Below, in pieces: positions 1 through 6,994 of a stretch of DNA of 40,708 nt (its first letter is position 1; each line of letters begins with the position of its first letter). Both the position numbers and the translations under genes were made by a program. Under the pieces are notes generated by a model, which saw only the letters and a program-made list of their open reading frames with translations, did no database searches and had not been told where the DNA came from. The DNA comes from an uncultured Bacteroidales bacterium (GTDB taxonomy: Bacteria > Bacteroidota > Bacteroidia > Bacteroidales > Bacteroidaceae): assembly GCA_902801475.1 (NCBI GenBank), contig CADCIO010000026.1, forward strand, positions 1 to 40,708, written 5' to 3'.

Positions 1-51
1 ATATTAATTTTCTTATTTTCTTGTCAGTCCATATTTCGTTCCCTAGAAAAC

Positions 52-146
52 TGAGATCTGAGATTTGAGATGGCTCGTAAGAAAACTGTAATCTGTAAGC
101 TGTAAGGAATCGGCTCCCTAGAAAACTGCCATCTGCCATCTGCCAT
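52..146. repeat. Three heptamer arrays, each introduced by GAAAACTG
   Basis: Three arrays of three 7-bp units follow one another: TGAGATC/TGAGATT/TGAGATG at 52-72, CTGTAAT/CTGTAAG/CTGTAAG at 86-106, and CTGCCAT three times at 126-146. In each case the array starts within or beside a copy of GAAAACTG (46-53, 81-88, 121-128). Units of all three fit the loose form NTGNNAN, so they look like variants of one theme rather than unrelated slippage products. No coding potential is evident. Confidence 0.85.
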
Positions 147-165
147 CATTCAATTTCACCTAAAG

Positions 166-186
166 TCACGTGTCACGCGTCACGCT
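166..186. repeat. Heptamer array, TCACGNN x3
   Basis: Three 7-bp units, TCACGTG, TCACGCG and TCACGCT, run head to tail. Length and copy number match the arrays just upstream, but the sequence differs. Confidence 0.8.
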
Positions 187-199
187 CATTTTCCAAATG

Positions 200-231
200 T
201 TGGTGTGTTGGTGCGTTGGTGCGTTGGTGCG
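200..231. repeat. Octamer array, TTGGTGNG x4
   Basis: Four 8-bp units: TTGGTGTG once, then TTGGTGCG three times. It is the only array in the window with an 8-bp rather than a 7-bp period. Confidence 0.85.
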
Positions 232-331
232 AATAGATAAAAAATGGAGATTTTACCGTAACTAAAGAAAATCTCACTAACACCCTGAAGACCGCCACGA
301 AGGGGCTAAAAGACTGAGAAAAATGCCCCGT

Positions 332-403
332 CGGCAACGATTTAAATTGCTAACGGCAAAGCATCAAAGAGGTGACGGCAAAAGGGCGGATTGCCGGCGG
401 CAA
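332..403. repeat. CGGCAA motif repeated at exact 22-bp spacing
   Basis: CGGCAA occurs at 332, 354, 376 and 398, each exactly 22 bp apart. The sequence between copies is not conserved apart from one or two A residues after the motif. The last copy forms one half of a 13-bp palindrome (391-403, TTGCCG-G-CGGCAA). Two helical turns separate the copies, so they would lie on one face of the DNA, as protein-binding sites often do. Function is unknown. Confidence 0.6.
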
Positions 404-447
404 AATAAAAGGGTGTGAAAAAGGGGCTGAAACGCACGATGAAAGTG

Positions 448-480
448 AAAAACTAAAAACTAAAAACTAAAAGTAAAAGT
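448..480 (+). repeat. AAAAACT heptamer array
   Basis: Three AAAAACT units are followed by two shortened AAAAGT units. The same array type returns at 25202-25224 and, inverted, at 25261-25290, and each of those also ends in AAAAGT. This makes it a dispersed family and not a local slippage event. Confidence 0.85.
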
Positions 481-690
481 TACTTGATAATAGAAAAATA
501 ATCTATTCAATCCCCCAATCATCCACAACGCGGATTAGTCGTAAAAAACTAGGCCGCAAGCGGCCGATGAGAGGATTTGGAAGATGGAGAAGACCCAAGT
601 GAACCCCTGTTTGAGGTTGATTCCCGACAATTTTACACATATTTATAAAGATTCTTTGACAAAATGAATGGGGGTTAGGAGATTTTTTTG

Positions 691-698
691 TACCTTTG
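691..698 (+). promoter_or_regulatory. Bacteroidetes -7 element for the Nfn-like gene
   Basis: TACCTTTG fits the TAnnTTTG consensus and lies 40 bases before the start codon at 739. No clear TTTG lies at the expected 19-21 base spacing upstream, so the -33 half is weak. Confidence 0.65.
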
Positions 699-738
699 CA
701 CCGTTTTTTACGTAACTTAATGGTAAAAAGATATTATT

Positions 739-3090
739 ATGAATAAAATTGTTAAGAAAGAGCAGTTCAGCGAGAAGGTGTTCAAGCTTGTGGTTGAGGC
801 ACCTCTGATCGCTAAGTCTCGTAAGGCTGGACACTTCGTGATTGTTCGTGTTGGCGAACAGGGCGAACGTATGCCGCTCACCATTGCTGACAGCGACATC
901 GAAGCTGGCACCATCACGCTGGTGGTGCAGAAGGTGGGTTATTCTTCTACCAAACTCTGCAACCTGAATGAGGGTGACTACATCACGGACGTGGTGGGTC
1001 CTCTGGGTCAGGCTACACACATCGAGAACTTCGGCACGGTGGTTTGTGCTGGCGGTGGTGTGGGTGTGGCTCCTATGCTGCCTATCATCAAGGCGTTGAA
1101 GGCTGCCGGCAACAAGGTTGTGTCTGTGTTGGCTGGTCGCACGAAGGAACTCATTATCCTTGAAGATGAGGTGCGCAAACACTCTGACGAGGTCATCATC
1201 ATGACTGACGATGGCTCTTATGGTCAGAAGGGTGTGGTGACAGTCGGTATCGAGCAGGTGATTCAGCGCGAGAAGGTGGACAAGTGCTTTGCCATTGGTC
1301 CTGCCATCATGATGAAGTTCTGCTGCTTGTTGACAAAGAAATATAATGTGCCTACGGATGTGTCGTTGAACACGATCATGGTGGACGGTACGGGTATGTG
1401 TGGTGCTTGCCGTATCACGGTGGGTGGCAAGACTCGTTTCGTCTGCGTGGATGGTCCTGAGTTCGACGGTCACGAGGTGGACTTCGACGAGATGTTCAAG
1501 CGTATGGGTGCGTTCAAGCCACAGGAGTTGGAGGAGATGAAGAAGTTGGAAGAACATGTGGAAGGTGTGGCTGCCGCTCAGAAGAAGGAAGCTGCTGTAG
1601 ATGCTTCTGGCATGACCACTGGCACTCCCCTTTCTGAACTGACTGACCGCAATGCTGCATGGCGCAAGGAGCTGTTTGGCAGCATGAAGGCGAAGGAGAG
1701 AGGTGAGATTGAGCGTTGCGTGATGGGCGAGCTTGACCCTGTCTATCGTGCCACCACTCGTACGGAGGAGGTGAACACGGGTCTTACCGTTGAACAGGCG
1801 CTGACTGAAGCTAAGCGTTGTCTCGACTGCGCAAAGCCTTCTTGTATGGAGGGTTGCCCAGTTGCCATCAATATTCCATCGTTCGTGAAGAACATCGAGC
1901 GTGGTCAGTTCTTGGAGGCTGCCAAGGTGCTCAAGTCCACTTCTGCCCTGCCTGCTGTCTGCGGTCGTGTATGTCCACAGGAGAAGCAATGTGAGAGCAA
2001 GTGTATCCACGTGAAGATGGGTCACAAGCCTGTTGCCATCGGTTATCTGGAGCGTTTCGCCGCTGACTTCGAACGTCAGTCGGGCAAGATGGCATTGCCT
2101 GAGTGCGCTCCAAAGAACGGCAAGAAGGTGGCTATCGTGGGTTCTGGTCCTGCAGGTCTTTCTTGTGCTGGTGACTTGGCAAAGGCTGGTTACGATGTGA
2201 CAGTGTTTGAGGCATTGCACGAGATTGGTGGTGTGCTCAAGTATGGTATTCCTGAGTTCCGTCTGCCTAATGCTATTGTGGACGTTGAAATCGAGAACCT
2301 CCGCAAGATTGGCGTAAACTTCGTGAAGGACTGCATCGTGGGTAAGACCATCACCATCCAGCAGCTCGAAGATGAGGGCTATAAGGCTATCTTCGTGGCA
2401 TCGGGTGCAGGTCTGCCAAACTTCATGAACATTCCTGGTGAGAACAGCGTGGGCATCATGTCTTCCAACGAGTACCTCACTCGTGTGAACTTGATGGATG
2501 CCTCTAACCCAGCTTCTGACACGCCAATCGTGAAGGCGAAGAGCGTGATGGTTGTGGGTGGTGGTAACACCGCTATGGACTCTTGCCGTACAGCCAAGCG
2601 TCTGGGTGCTGAGCACGTGTTCATCGCTTACCGTCGTTCTGAGGCAGAAATGCCTGCACGTCTGGAGGAGGTGAAGCACGCGAAGGAAGAGGGCATCGAG
2701 TTCCTCACGCTCCACAATCCTATCGAGTACATCGCCGATGAAAAGGGCAATGTGACGCAGGTGAAGCTCCAGGTGATGGAATTGGGCGAGCCTGATGCTT
2801 CTGGTCGTCGTTCTCCTATCCCAGTGGAGGGCAAGATCGTGACTCGCGACATCGATATGGCCATCGTGGCTGTCGGTGTGTCTCCAAACCCAATCGTACC
2901 AAAGTCTGTAGAAGGTCTCGAACTGGGTCGCAAGAATACCATCGCTGTGAACGACCAGATGCAGTCGAACATTCCAACCATCTTCGCTGGTGGTGACATC
3001 GTGCGTGGTGGTGCAACTGTCATCCTCGCTATGGGTGACGGTCGCAAGGCTGCTGCCAACATCGACGCTATGCTCAAGGAACAAGCATAA
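739..3090 (+). CDS. Fused NfnA-NfnB-type NADPH/ferredoxin oxidoreductase (glutamate synthase small-subunit family)
   Basis: The 783-residue protein joins two flavoproteins that are separate subunits in many bacteria. Residues 1-250 are a ferredoxin-NADP reductase/PyrK-type module, with an FAD domain, an NAD-binding stretch around GGGVGVAPM (105-113), and a [2Fe-2S] site with C221, C224 and C236 plus an Asp in DGTGMCGAC. Residues 320-783 are a GltD/NfnB-like module with eight Cys for two [4Fe-4S] clusters (C361, C364, C369, C373, C408, C412, C418, C422), an FAD Rossmann motif GSGPAG (468-473) and an NADPH motif GGGNTA (607-612). NfnAB enzymes reversibly couple NADH, NADPH and ferredoxin by electron bifurcation. 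That role is inferred here, because glutamate synthase-type activity is the usual automatic label. A terminator follows. Confidence 0.85.
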   Translation: MNKIVKKEQFSEKVFKLVVEAPLIAKSRKAGHFVIVRVGEQGERMPLTIADSDIEAGTITLVVQKVGYSSTKLCNLNEGDYITDVVGPLGQATHIENFGTVVCAGGGVGVAPMLPIIKALKAAGNKVVSVLAGRTKELIILEDEVRKHSDEVIIMTDDGSYGQKGVVTVGIEQVIQREKVDKCFAIGPAIMMKFCCLLTKKYNVPTDVSLNTIMVDGTGMCGACRITVGGKTRFVCVDGPEFDGHEVDFDEMFKRMGAFKPQELEEMKKLEEHVEGVAAAQKKEAAVDASGMTTGTPLSELTDRNAAWRKELFGSMKAKERGEIERCVMGELDPVYRATTRTEEVNTGLTVEQALTEAKRCLDCAKPSCMEGCPVAINIPSFVKNIERGQFLEAAKVLKSTSALPAVCGRVCPQEKQCESKCIHVKMGHKPVAIGYLERFAADFERQSGKMALPECAPKNGKKVAIVGSGPAGLSCAGDLAKAGYDVTVFEALHEIGGVLKYGIPEFRLPNAIVDVEIENLRKIGVNFVKDCIVGKTITIQQLEDEGYKAIFVASGAGLPNFMNIPGENSVGIMSSNEYLTRVNLMDASNPASDTPIVKAKSVMVVGGGNTAMDSCRTAKRLGAEHVFIAYRRSEAEMPARLEEVKHAKEEGIEFLTLHNPIEYIADEKGNVTQVKLQVMELGEPDASGRRSPIPVEGKIVTRDIDMAIVAVGVSPNPIVPKSVEGLELGRKNTIAVNDQMQSNIPTIFAGGDIVRGGATVILAMGDGRKAAANIDAMLKEQA

Positions 3091-3114
3091 ATCAACCTTG
3101 ATATACAATAAAAA

Positions 3115-3156
3115 GAGTGAATCATTCGTTTATTAGAATGGTTCACTCCTTTTTTA
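3115..3156 (+). terminator. Rho-independent terminator after the Nfn-like gene
   Basis: A 13-bp stem (3115-3127 with 3136-3148, one G-T pair) with an 8-base loop is followed by a T-run. It lies directly before the next start codon at 3162, so the lipoprotein gene downstream must rely on read-through or on a promoter I cannot see. Confidence 0.85.
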
Positions 3157-3161
3157 TATAT

Positions 3162-4589
3162 ATGAGAAAACAAGCACACATCATGATATTGGGGGCAATG
3201 ATGACATTGCTCTTCCCTGCCCTGTTCTGTTCGTGCACCGATGACAACACGTTCACAGCCGACAGGGGCTCTGTGTTGAAATTCAGTCAGGACACCATCC
3301 GGTTTGACACCGTGTTTACAGGCATCACCTCAACAACGGAGGATGTGCAGGTGTATAACAGGAACAGCAAGGGACTGCGCATCAAGAATGTGAAACTGGA
3401 ATCGGGTGGAGCATCCGGCTTCATGATCAATGTGGATGGTCAGAGCGGCACATCCATCGACGATGTGCAAGTGCTGAAAGAAGATAGCGTCTTTCTGTTC
3501 GTGAAGGTCAATATCCCCACAAGTTCCTCGATGGAACCGACAAAAATCACAGATGCCGTCATCTTCACGCTCGAAAGTGGTGTGCAGCAGAAGGTGGTGC
3601 TGGAGGCATCAGGACAGAACATGCAAGCCTTGCGTGCAGAAGTTCTGAAAGTGGACAAGGAGATGACTGCCAATGAGTTGCCTTACGTCATCTACGACAG
3701 CCTGGTGGTGGCTAAGGATGCATCGCTCTGCATCAAGGAAGGTACAACCCTCTATTTCCATAATGGAGCCAGTCTGATTGTACATGGTTCCCTGAAGATT
3801 GAAGGTACGCAGGAGAAGCCTGTCGTCATACGTGGCGACCGCTTGGACAAGATGTTCCCCTATCTGCCATACGACCGTCTGGAGAACCAATGGGGAGGAA
3901 TCCGTCTGTCATCGACTTGCAAGGAATGTACCATCAATTATGCAGACATCCATAGTGGTAATTATGGAATCCTATGCGAAGGAATCAATGGTAAACTGAA
4001 GATTGAGAATTCTGTCATCCATAATGTGTCGGGCTATGGCTTGTACCTGTTGGATGCAGATGCGTTGGTGGCGAACACTCAAATATCCAATTCGAAGATG
4101 GATTGTGTCAGCATCTATGGCGGAAAGGCAGACTTCTACCATTGTACGTTGGCACAGTTCTATCCCTGGAAAGCCAATCGTGGTCATGCGATCTACGTGA
4201 GCAACTCTATGGATGATAAGCAGCATCCAACGGAGTCCGTCAATTTCTACAACTGCTTCGTGACGGGTTATGCTGACGATGAGGTGTATGGCAATCCTGG
4301 TGAGCAAACGCTCAACCTGAACTTCTACAATTGTGTGTTGCTGACGGATGTGAGCGATGCCACTTACTTCCATGATTGCATTGCTGAATCGAAAGATTCG
4401 GAAACATATAAGCAAAAGAATTTCAGAACGTTCGACACGCATGCTTATATCTATGATTTAAGACTTGATTCCGCCAGCGTGGCACGTGAAAAAGCCTCTA
4501 CCACTTATTCAGCCCTCTATCCAACGGACAGATTGGGAGTGGAACGTGGCGAGAAGCCCGATGCGGGTTGCTATCAATATCAGAAGTAA
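3162..4589 (+). CDS. Lipoprotein with right-handed beta-helix repeats
   Basis: This 475-residue protein starts at the ATG at 3162. A longer GTG-initiated frame from 3117 would run through the terminator hairpin and put 15 residues before the signal peptide. The N-terminus is a lipoprotein signal ending in ALFCSC, which predicts an anchored envelope protein. The first third is beta-rich and unassigned. The middle and C-terminal part (about 185-400) has short repeated turns such as GNYGILCEG, SGYGLYLLD and CVSIYGG, typical of parallel beta-helix (pectate-lyase-like or right-handed helix) proteins. No catalytic motif is recognised, so binding or structural roles are as likely as polysaccharide lyase activity. 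It is common as a hypothetical protein in Bacteroidales. Confidence 0.7.
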   Translation: MRKQAHIMILGAMMTLLFPALFCSCTDDNTFTADRGSVLKFSQDTIRFDTVFTGITSTTEDVQVYNRNSKGLRIKNVKLESGGASGFMINVDGQSGTSIDDVQVLKEDSVFLFVKVNIPTSSSMEPTKITDAVIFTLESGVQQKVVLEASGQNMQALRAEVLKVDKEMTANELPYVIYDSLVVAKDASLCIKEGTTLYFHNGASLIVHGSLKIEGTQEKPVVIRGDRLDKMFPYLPYDRLENQWGGIRLSSTCKECTINYADIHSGNYGILCEGINGKLKIENSVIHNVSGYGLYLLDADALVANTQISNSKMDCVSIYGGKADFYHCTLAQFYPWKANRGHAIYVSNSMDDKQHPTESVNFYNCFVTGYADDEVYGNPGEQTLNLNFYNCVLLTDVSDATYFHDCIAESKDSETYKQKNFRTFDTHAYIYDLRLDSASVAREKASTTYSALYPTDRLGVERGEKPDAGCYQYQK

Positions 4590-4905
4590 TCATTCCCCAG
4601 AGACATAGTTCCCCGATGAAATCGAGGAAAATTAAAGTGGATACCCCTGGCCACAACTTGGTCTAGGAGTATCCACGCCTTCTAATTGATAAAGTGAGAA
4701 AAAATGTTTCATTCATACGGCGATACGTTGCTCACGCAACCACTTCGCGATGAATGTATGCCCCGACTTCTCACGAATGAGAGCATAATCATCTGAAAAT
4801 TAATTTTATTTCATTCAATCATTTTATTCACAAGAGTTGTTCTTTTCTTTCATTCAATTCTTACATATATTCTCGTGTCGAGTTTATTTCTATTTCATTC
4901 ATTCA
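4590..4905. other. Intergenic region with nested inverted repeats and a possible gene remnant
   Basis: Convergent ends of two genes flank this stretch. 4637-4676 is an imperfect inverted repeat (8-bp outer arms GTGGATAC/GTATCCAC) without a clear T-run on the plus strand, but followed by TTTAATTTT on the minus strand. 4694-4774 has three nested stems: 4694-4700 with 4768-4774, 4710-4716 with 4750-4756, and 4727-4731 with 4736-4740. Read on the minus strand, 4799-4713 is also a 28-codon open fragment of protein-like composition ending in a stop. I cannot decide between structured RNA and gene relic. Confidence 0.4.
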
Positions 4906-6468
4906 TTAAAACGGAGCAGGACCAGGATTATTGCCCGGGAAGGCAGAAATGTCCAATCCATCGAAGGAATCATCGCCCCCACCCAAATTGATTTTCGAAG
5001 GAGTGGGCTTGATGGTGCCGTCATCCTCTGGCAATGGAGGCATGTCGTCATCCATATTCAGGAAGCGGGCAAACTCACTACGGAAGCGCAGGCGCACATC
5101 TCCCACAGCACCATTACGATGCTTGGCAATGATGATCTCAGCCACACCTTTCGTGTCGTTGCCATGCTGATCTTTGTAAATCTTGTAATATTCTGGACGA
5201 TGGATGAAGCACACCATATCGGCATCCTGCTCGATGGCACCAGATTCACGCAGGTCGCTCAACTGAGGACGCTTGCTGTCTGGGCTATCCGGGTTGCTGC
5301 TGGTGCGTTGTTCCACAGAACGATTCAACTGTGAAAGCGCGATGATGGGGATGTTCAGTTCCTTTGCCAAACCCTTCAAAGAACGGGAAATGGTCGATAC
5401 CTCTTCCTGACGGGAACCATAGGACATGCCCGATGCGTTCATCAATTGGAGGTAGTCGATGATGATCATCTGCACCCCAAAATCACGTACCAATCGACGG
5501 GCTTTCGTACGAAGCTCAAAGACGGAAAGTGAGGGTGTATCATCGATATAGAATGGTGCGCCAAAGAGGTCGCGCATTCTGGTGTCGAGCTGTTTCCACT
5601 CGTAAGGTGCCAACTGACCGCTCTTGATTTTCTCGCCTGGTATCTCGCAAACATTCACCAACAGACGGTTGACCAGCTGCACGTTCGCCATTTCAAGGGA
5701 GAACATCGCAATAGGAATCTTCATGTCAACCGCCATGTTACGTGCCATCGAGAGCACAAATGCTGTCTTACCCATAGCTGGACGTGCAGCGATGATGATG
5801 AGGTCGGAATTCTGCCAACCTGATGTCATCGCATCCAAGCGGTCGAAGCCAGATGAGAGACCGGACAGACCGTCAGTACGTGCCGCAGCCTTCTTCAGCA
5901 GTTCGTATGCCTCGTCGATGACGGGGTCAATCTGCGTGAAATCCTTCTTTAGATTTGACTTGGAGAGTTCGAAGAGCTTGCCCTCTGCCTCCTGCATCAA
6001 CGACTCGATGTCTTGTGTCTCATCGAAAGCCTGTTTCTGAATGTGGCTGGTATAATTGATCAGGTCGCGTGCCAGAGCCTTTTGAGCCACGATACGCGCG
6101 TGATATTCCAAATGTGCTGCTGAGAGCATGGAACGGGAAAGTTCAGCCAAATAGGCTGCCCCACCTGCATTCTCCAATTCGCCGTTCTTCTGCAACTGGT
6201 TTGTAACAGTCAACAAGTCGATGGGTGAATTGGATGCCGCCAATGATTGTATTGCCTGGAAAATGACCTGATGCTTGGACTCATAGAAAGAATGTGGCTT
6301 CAGGAAATCTGAAACCGTGCCGAACGCGTCTTGCTCAATAATGCACGCACCCAAAACAGCCTTCTCAAACTCAATGGCTTGAGGCTGCAATCTGCCTAAC
6401 TGCGCAAGCTGGTCTTGTTCGCTGTTGTGGACTGTCTTTCTACGGGATGTGGATCTTTGTTCTGGCAT
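4906..6468 (-). CDS. dnaB: Replicative DNA helicase DnaB
   Basis: DnaB is the hexameric 5'-3' helicase at the replication fork. The 520-residue length is normal for Bacteroidales. Residues 25-130 form the N-terminal all-alpha domain and 200-460 the RecA-like ATPase, with Walker A ARPAMGKT (228-235) and Walker B-like MIIIDYLQL. The region is continuous, so there is no intein. The C-terminal tail (about 465-520) is acidic and Gly/Pro-rich and ends NNPGPAPF, as is usual in this phylum. The gene is single on its strand, has its own -33/-7 promoter at 6530-6561, and lies next to three DnaA-box-like sites, which suggests replication-linked control. Confidence 0.97.
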   Translation of the reverse strand: MPEQRSTSRRKTVHNSEQDQLAQLGRLQPQAIEFEKAVLGACIIEQDAFGTVSDFLKPHSFYESKHQVIFQAIQSLAASNSPIDLLTVTNQLQKNGELENAGGAAYLAELSRSMLSAAHLEYHARIVAQKALARDLINYTSHIQKQAFDETQDIESLMQEAEGKLFELSKSNLKKDFTQIDPVIDEAYELLKKAAARTDGLSGLSSGFDRLDAMTSGWQNSDLIIIAARPAMGKTAFVLSMARNMAVDMKIPIAMFSLEMANVQLVNRLLVNVCEIPGEKIKSGQLAPYEWKQLDTRMRDLFGAPFYIDDTPSLSVFELRTKARRLVRDFGVQMIIIDYLQLMNASGMSYGSRQEEVSTISRSLKGLAKELNIPIIALSQLNRSVEQRTSSNPDSPDSKRPQLSDLRESGAIEQDADMVCFIHRPEYYKIYKDQHGNDTKGVAEIIIAKHRNGAVGDVRLRFRSEFARFLNMDDDMPPLPEDDGTIKPTPSKINLGGGDDSFDGLDISAFPGNNPGPAPF

Positions 6469-6529
6469 TTTATTGGTTTAGGATGTGCTTTTGAGGCACA
6501 CGAATGGGCATTCCCACTTTATCGGGTTG

Positions 6530-6561
6530 CAAATTTAGTAAGAATTTTTAATATAAACAAA
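6530..6561 (-). promoter_or_regulatory. dnaB promoter
   Basis: On the minus strand TTTG (6561-6558), a 20-base spacer and TAAATTTG (6537-6530) match the Bacteroidetes sigma-ABfr consensus exactly. The -7 element ends 61 bases before the dnaB start codon. Confidence 0.8.
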
Positions 6562-6576
6562 CACTTTATGCAAAAG

Positions 6577-6624
6577 TTATCAACACTCTGAGGATGAAAA
6601 CTGTTGATAACTCTGTTGATAACT
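6577..6624. promoter_or_regulatory. Cluster of three DnaA-box-like sites
   Basis: TTATCAACA at 6577-6585 and its complement TGTTGATAA at 6602-6610 and 6614-6622 resemble the DnaA box TTATNCACA, with one change. The two right-hand copies belong to a perfect 12-bp tandem repeat (6601-6612 and 6613-6624). All three share the 11-mer TGTTGATAACT. They lie 16-61 bases upstream of the dnaB -33 element. They could control dnaB through DnaA or be part of a replication origin. An AT-rich stretch (6541-6680) surrounds them. Confidence 0.55.
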
Positions 6625-6878
6625 CGATTTCATCGGTCAACTTTTGCCTAAAAGAGAAAAAGTAAAAAAAAGTTAAATCTTTTATCGGGCTTTCTGTGCA
6701 TCGGTTGGCAGGTGGAATTGAAGGCTTTCCGCCATTCCGTCTTGATGATCTTCCGTTGTATGAAGCAAGTGGCTCGTTTGTATGGGACAAGAACACCGCA
6801 TGATTGATACCTCTACCCTACGCCAATCCCGTCGGTCATGTTTTTTTCTTTGTTTTTTATTAAATATGTGGTCGGAAA
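6625..6878. other. Intergenic region between dnaB and nqrA
   Basis: No recognised gene lies here. From about 6689 to 6802 the plus strand has a short open frame (beginning at a possible GTG near 6700) that ends with a peptide of aromatic-rich, protein-like composition including GIEGFPPFRL and WDKNTA before a TGA stop at 6800-6802. It could be the tail of a decayed gene. No complete gene can be built from it, and short frames on the other strand are equally unsupported. Confidence 0.3.
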
Positions 6879-6910
6879 TTTCGGCAATCCATTTAAAAGT
6901 AGTACCTTTG
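6879..6910 (+). promoter_or_regulatory. nqr operon promoter
   Basis: TAccTTTG (6903-6910) lies 20 bases after a -33-like TTTC (6879-6882). It gives a leader of about 80 bases before nqrA at 6995. Confidence 0.7.
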
Positions 6911-6994
6911 TGCCGTTTTTAGAATCAACGGTATGGTCGTTGGTTATTGTTGTTAGGAAAGAGAGAAACAAATCATAGTTAATATTAACAAATT

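Larger units (their letters stand above)
1..738. other. Non-coding, repeat-rich leader region
   Basis: No convincing gene is seen here. The stretch holds several short tandem arrays with a 7- or 8-bp period (listed separately), a 14-bp direct repeat at 40-53 and 115-128, a CGGCAA motif at 22-bp spacing (332-403), and a small GC-rich hairpin at 552-565. The end carries the -7 promoter element of the first gene. Long open frames crossing the right side are antisense shadows of the gene at 739. Confidence 0.7.

Noticed and set aside
1..480. CRISPR array suggested by many short repeats
   Set aside because: Units are 7-8 bp, head to tail with no spacers, and no cas genes are nearby. The 22-bp phased CGGCAA conserves only six to eight bases.
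643..3108. 821-residue open frame on the minus strand opposite the Nfn-like gene
   Set aside because: It is rich in His, Thr and Arg without domains and lies exactly antisense to a gene with full cofactor motifs. The high GC at third positions of the real gene keeps the antisense frame open.
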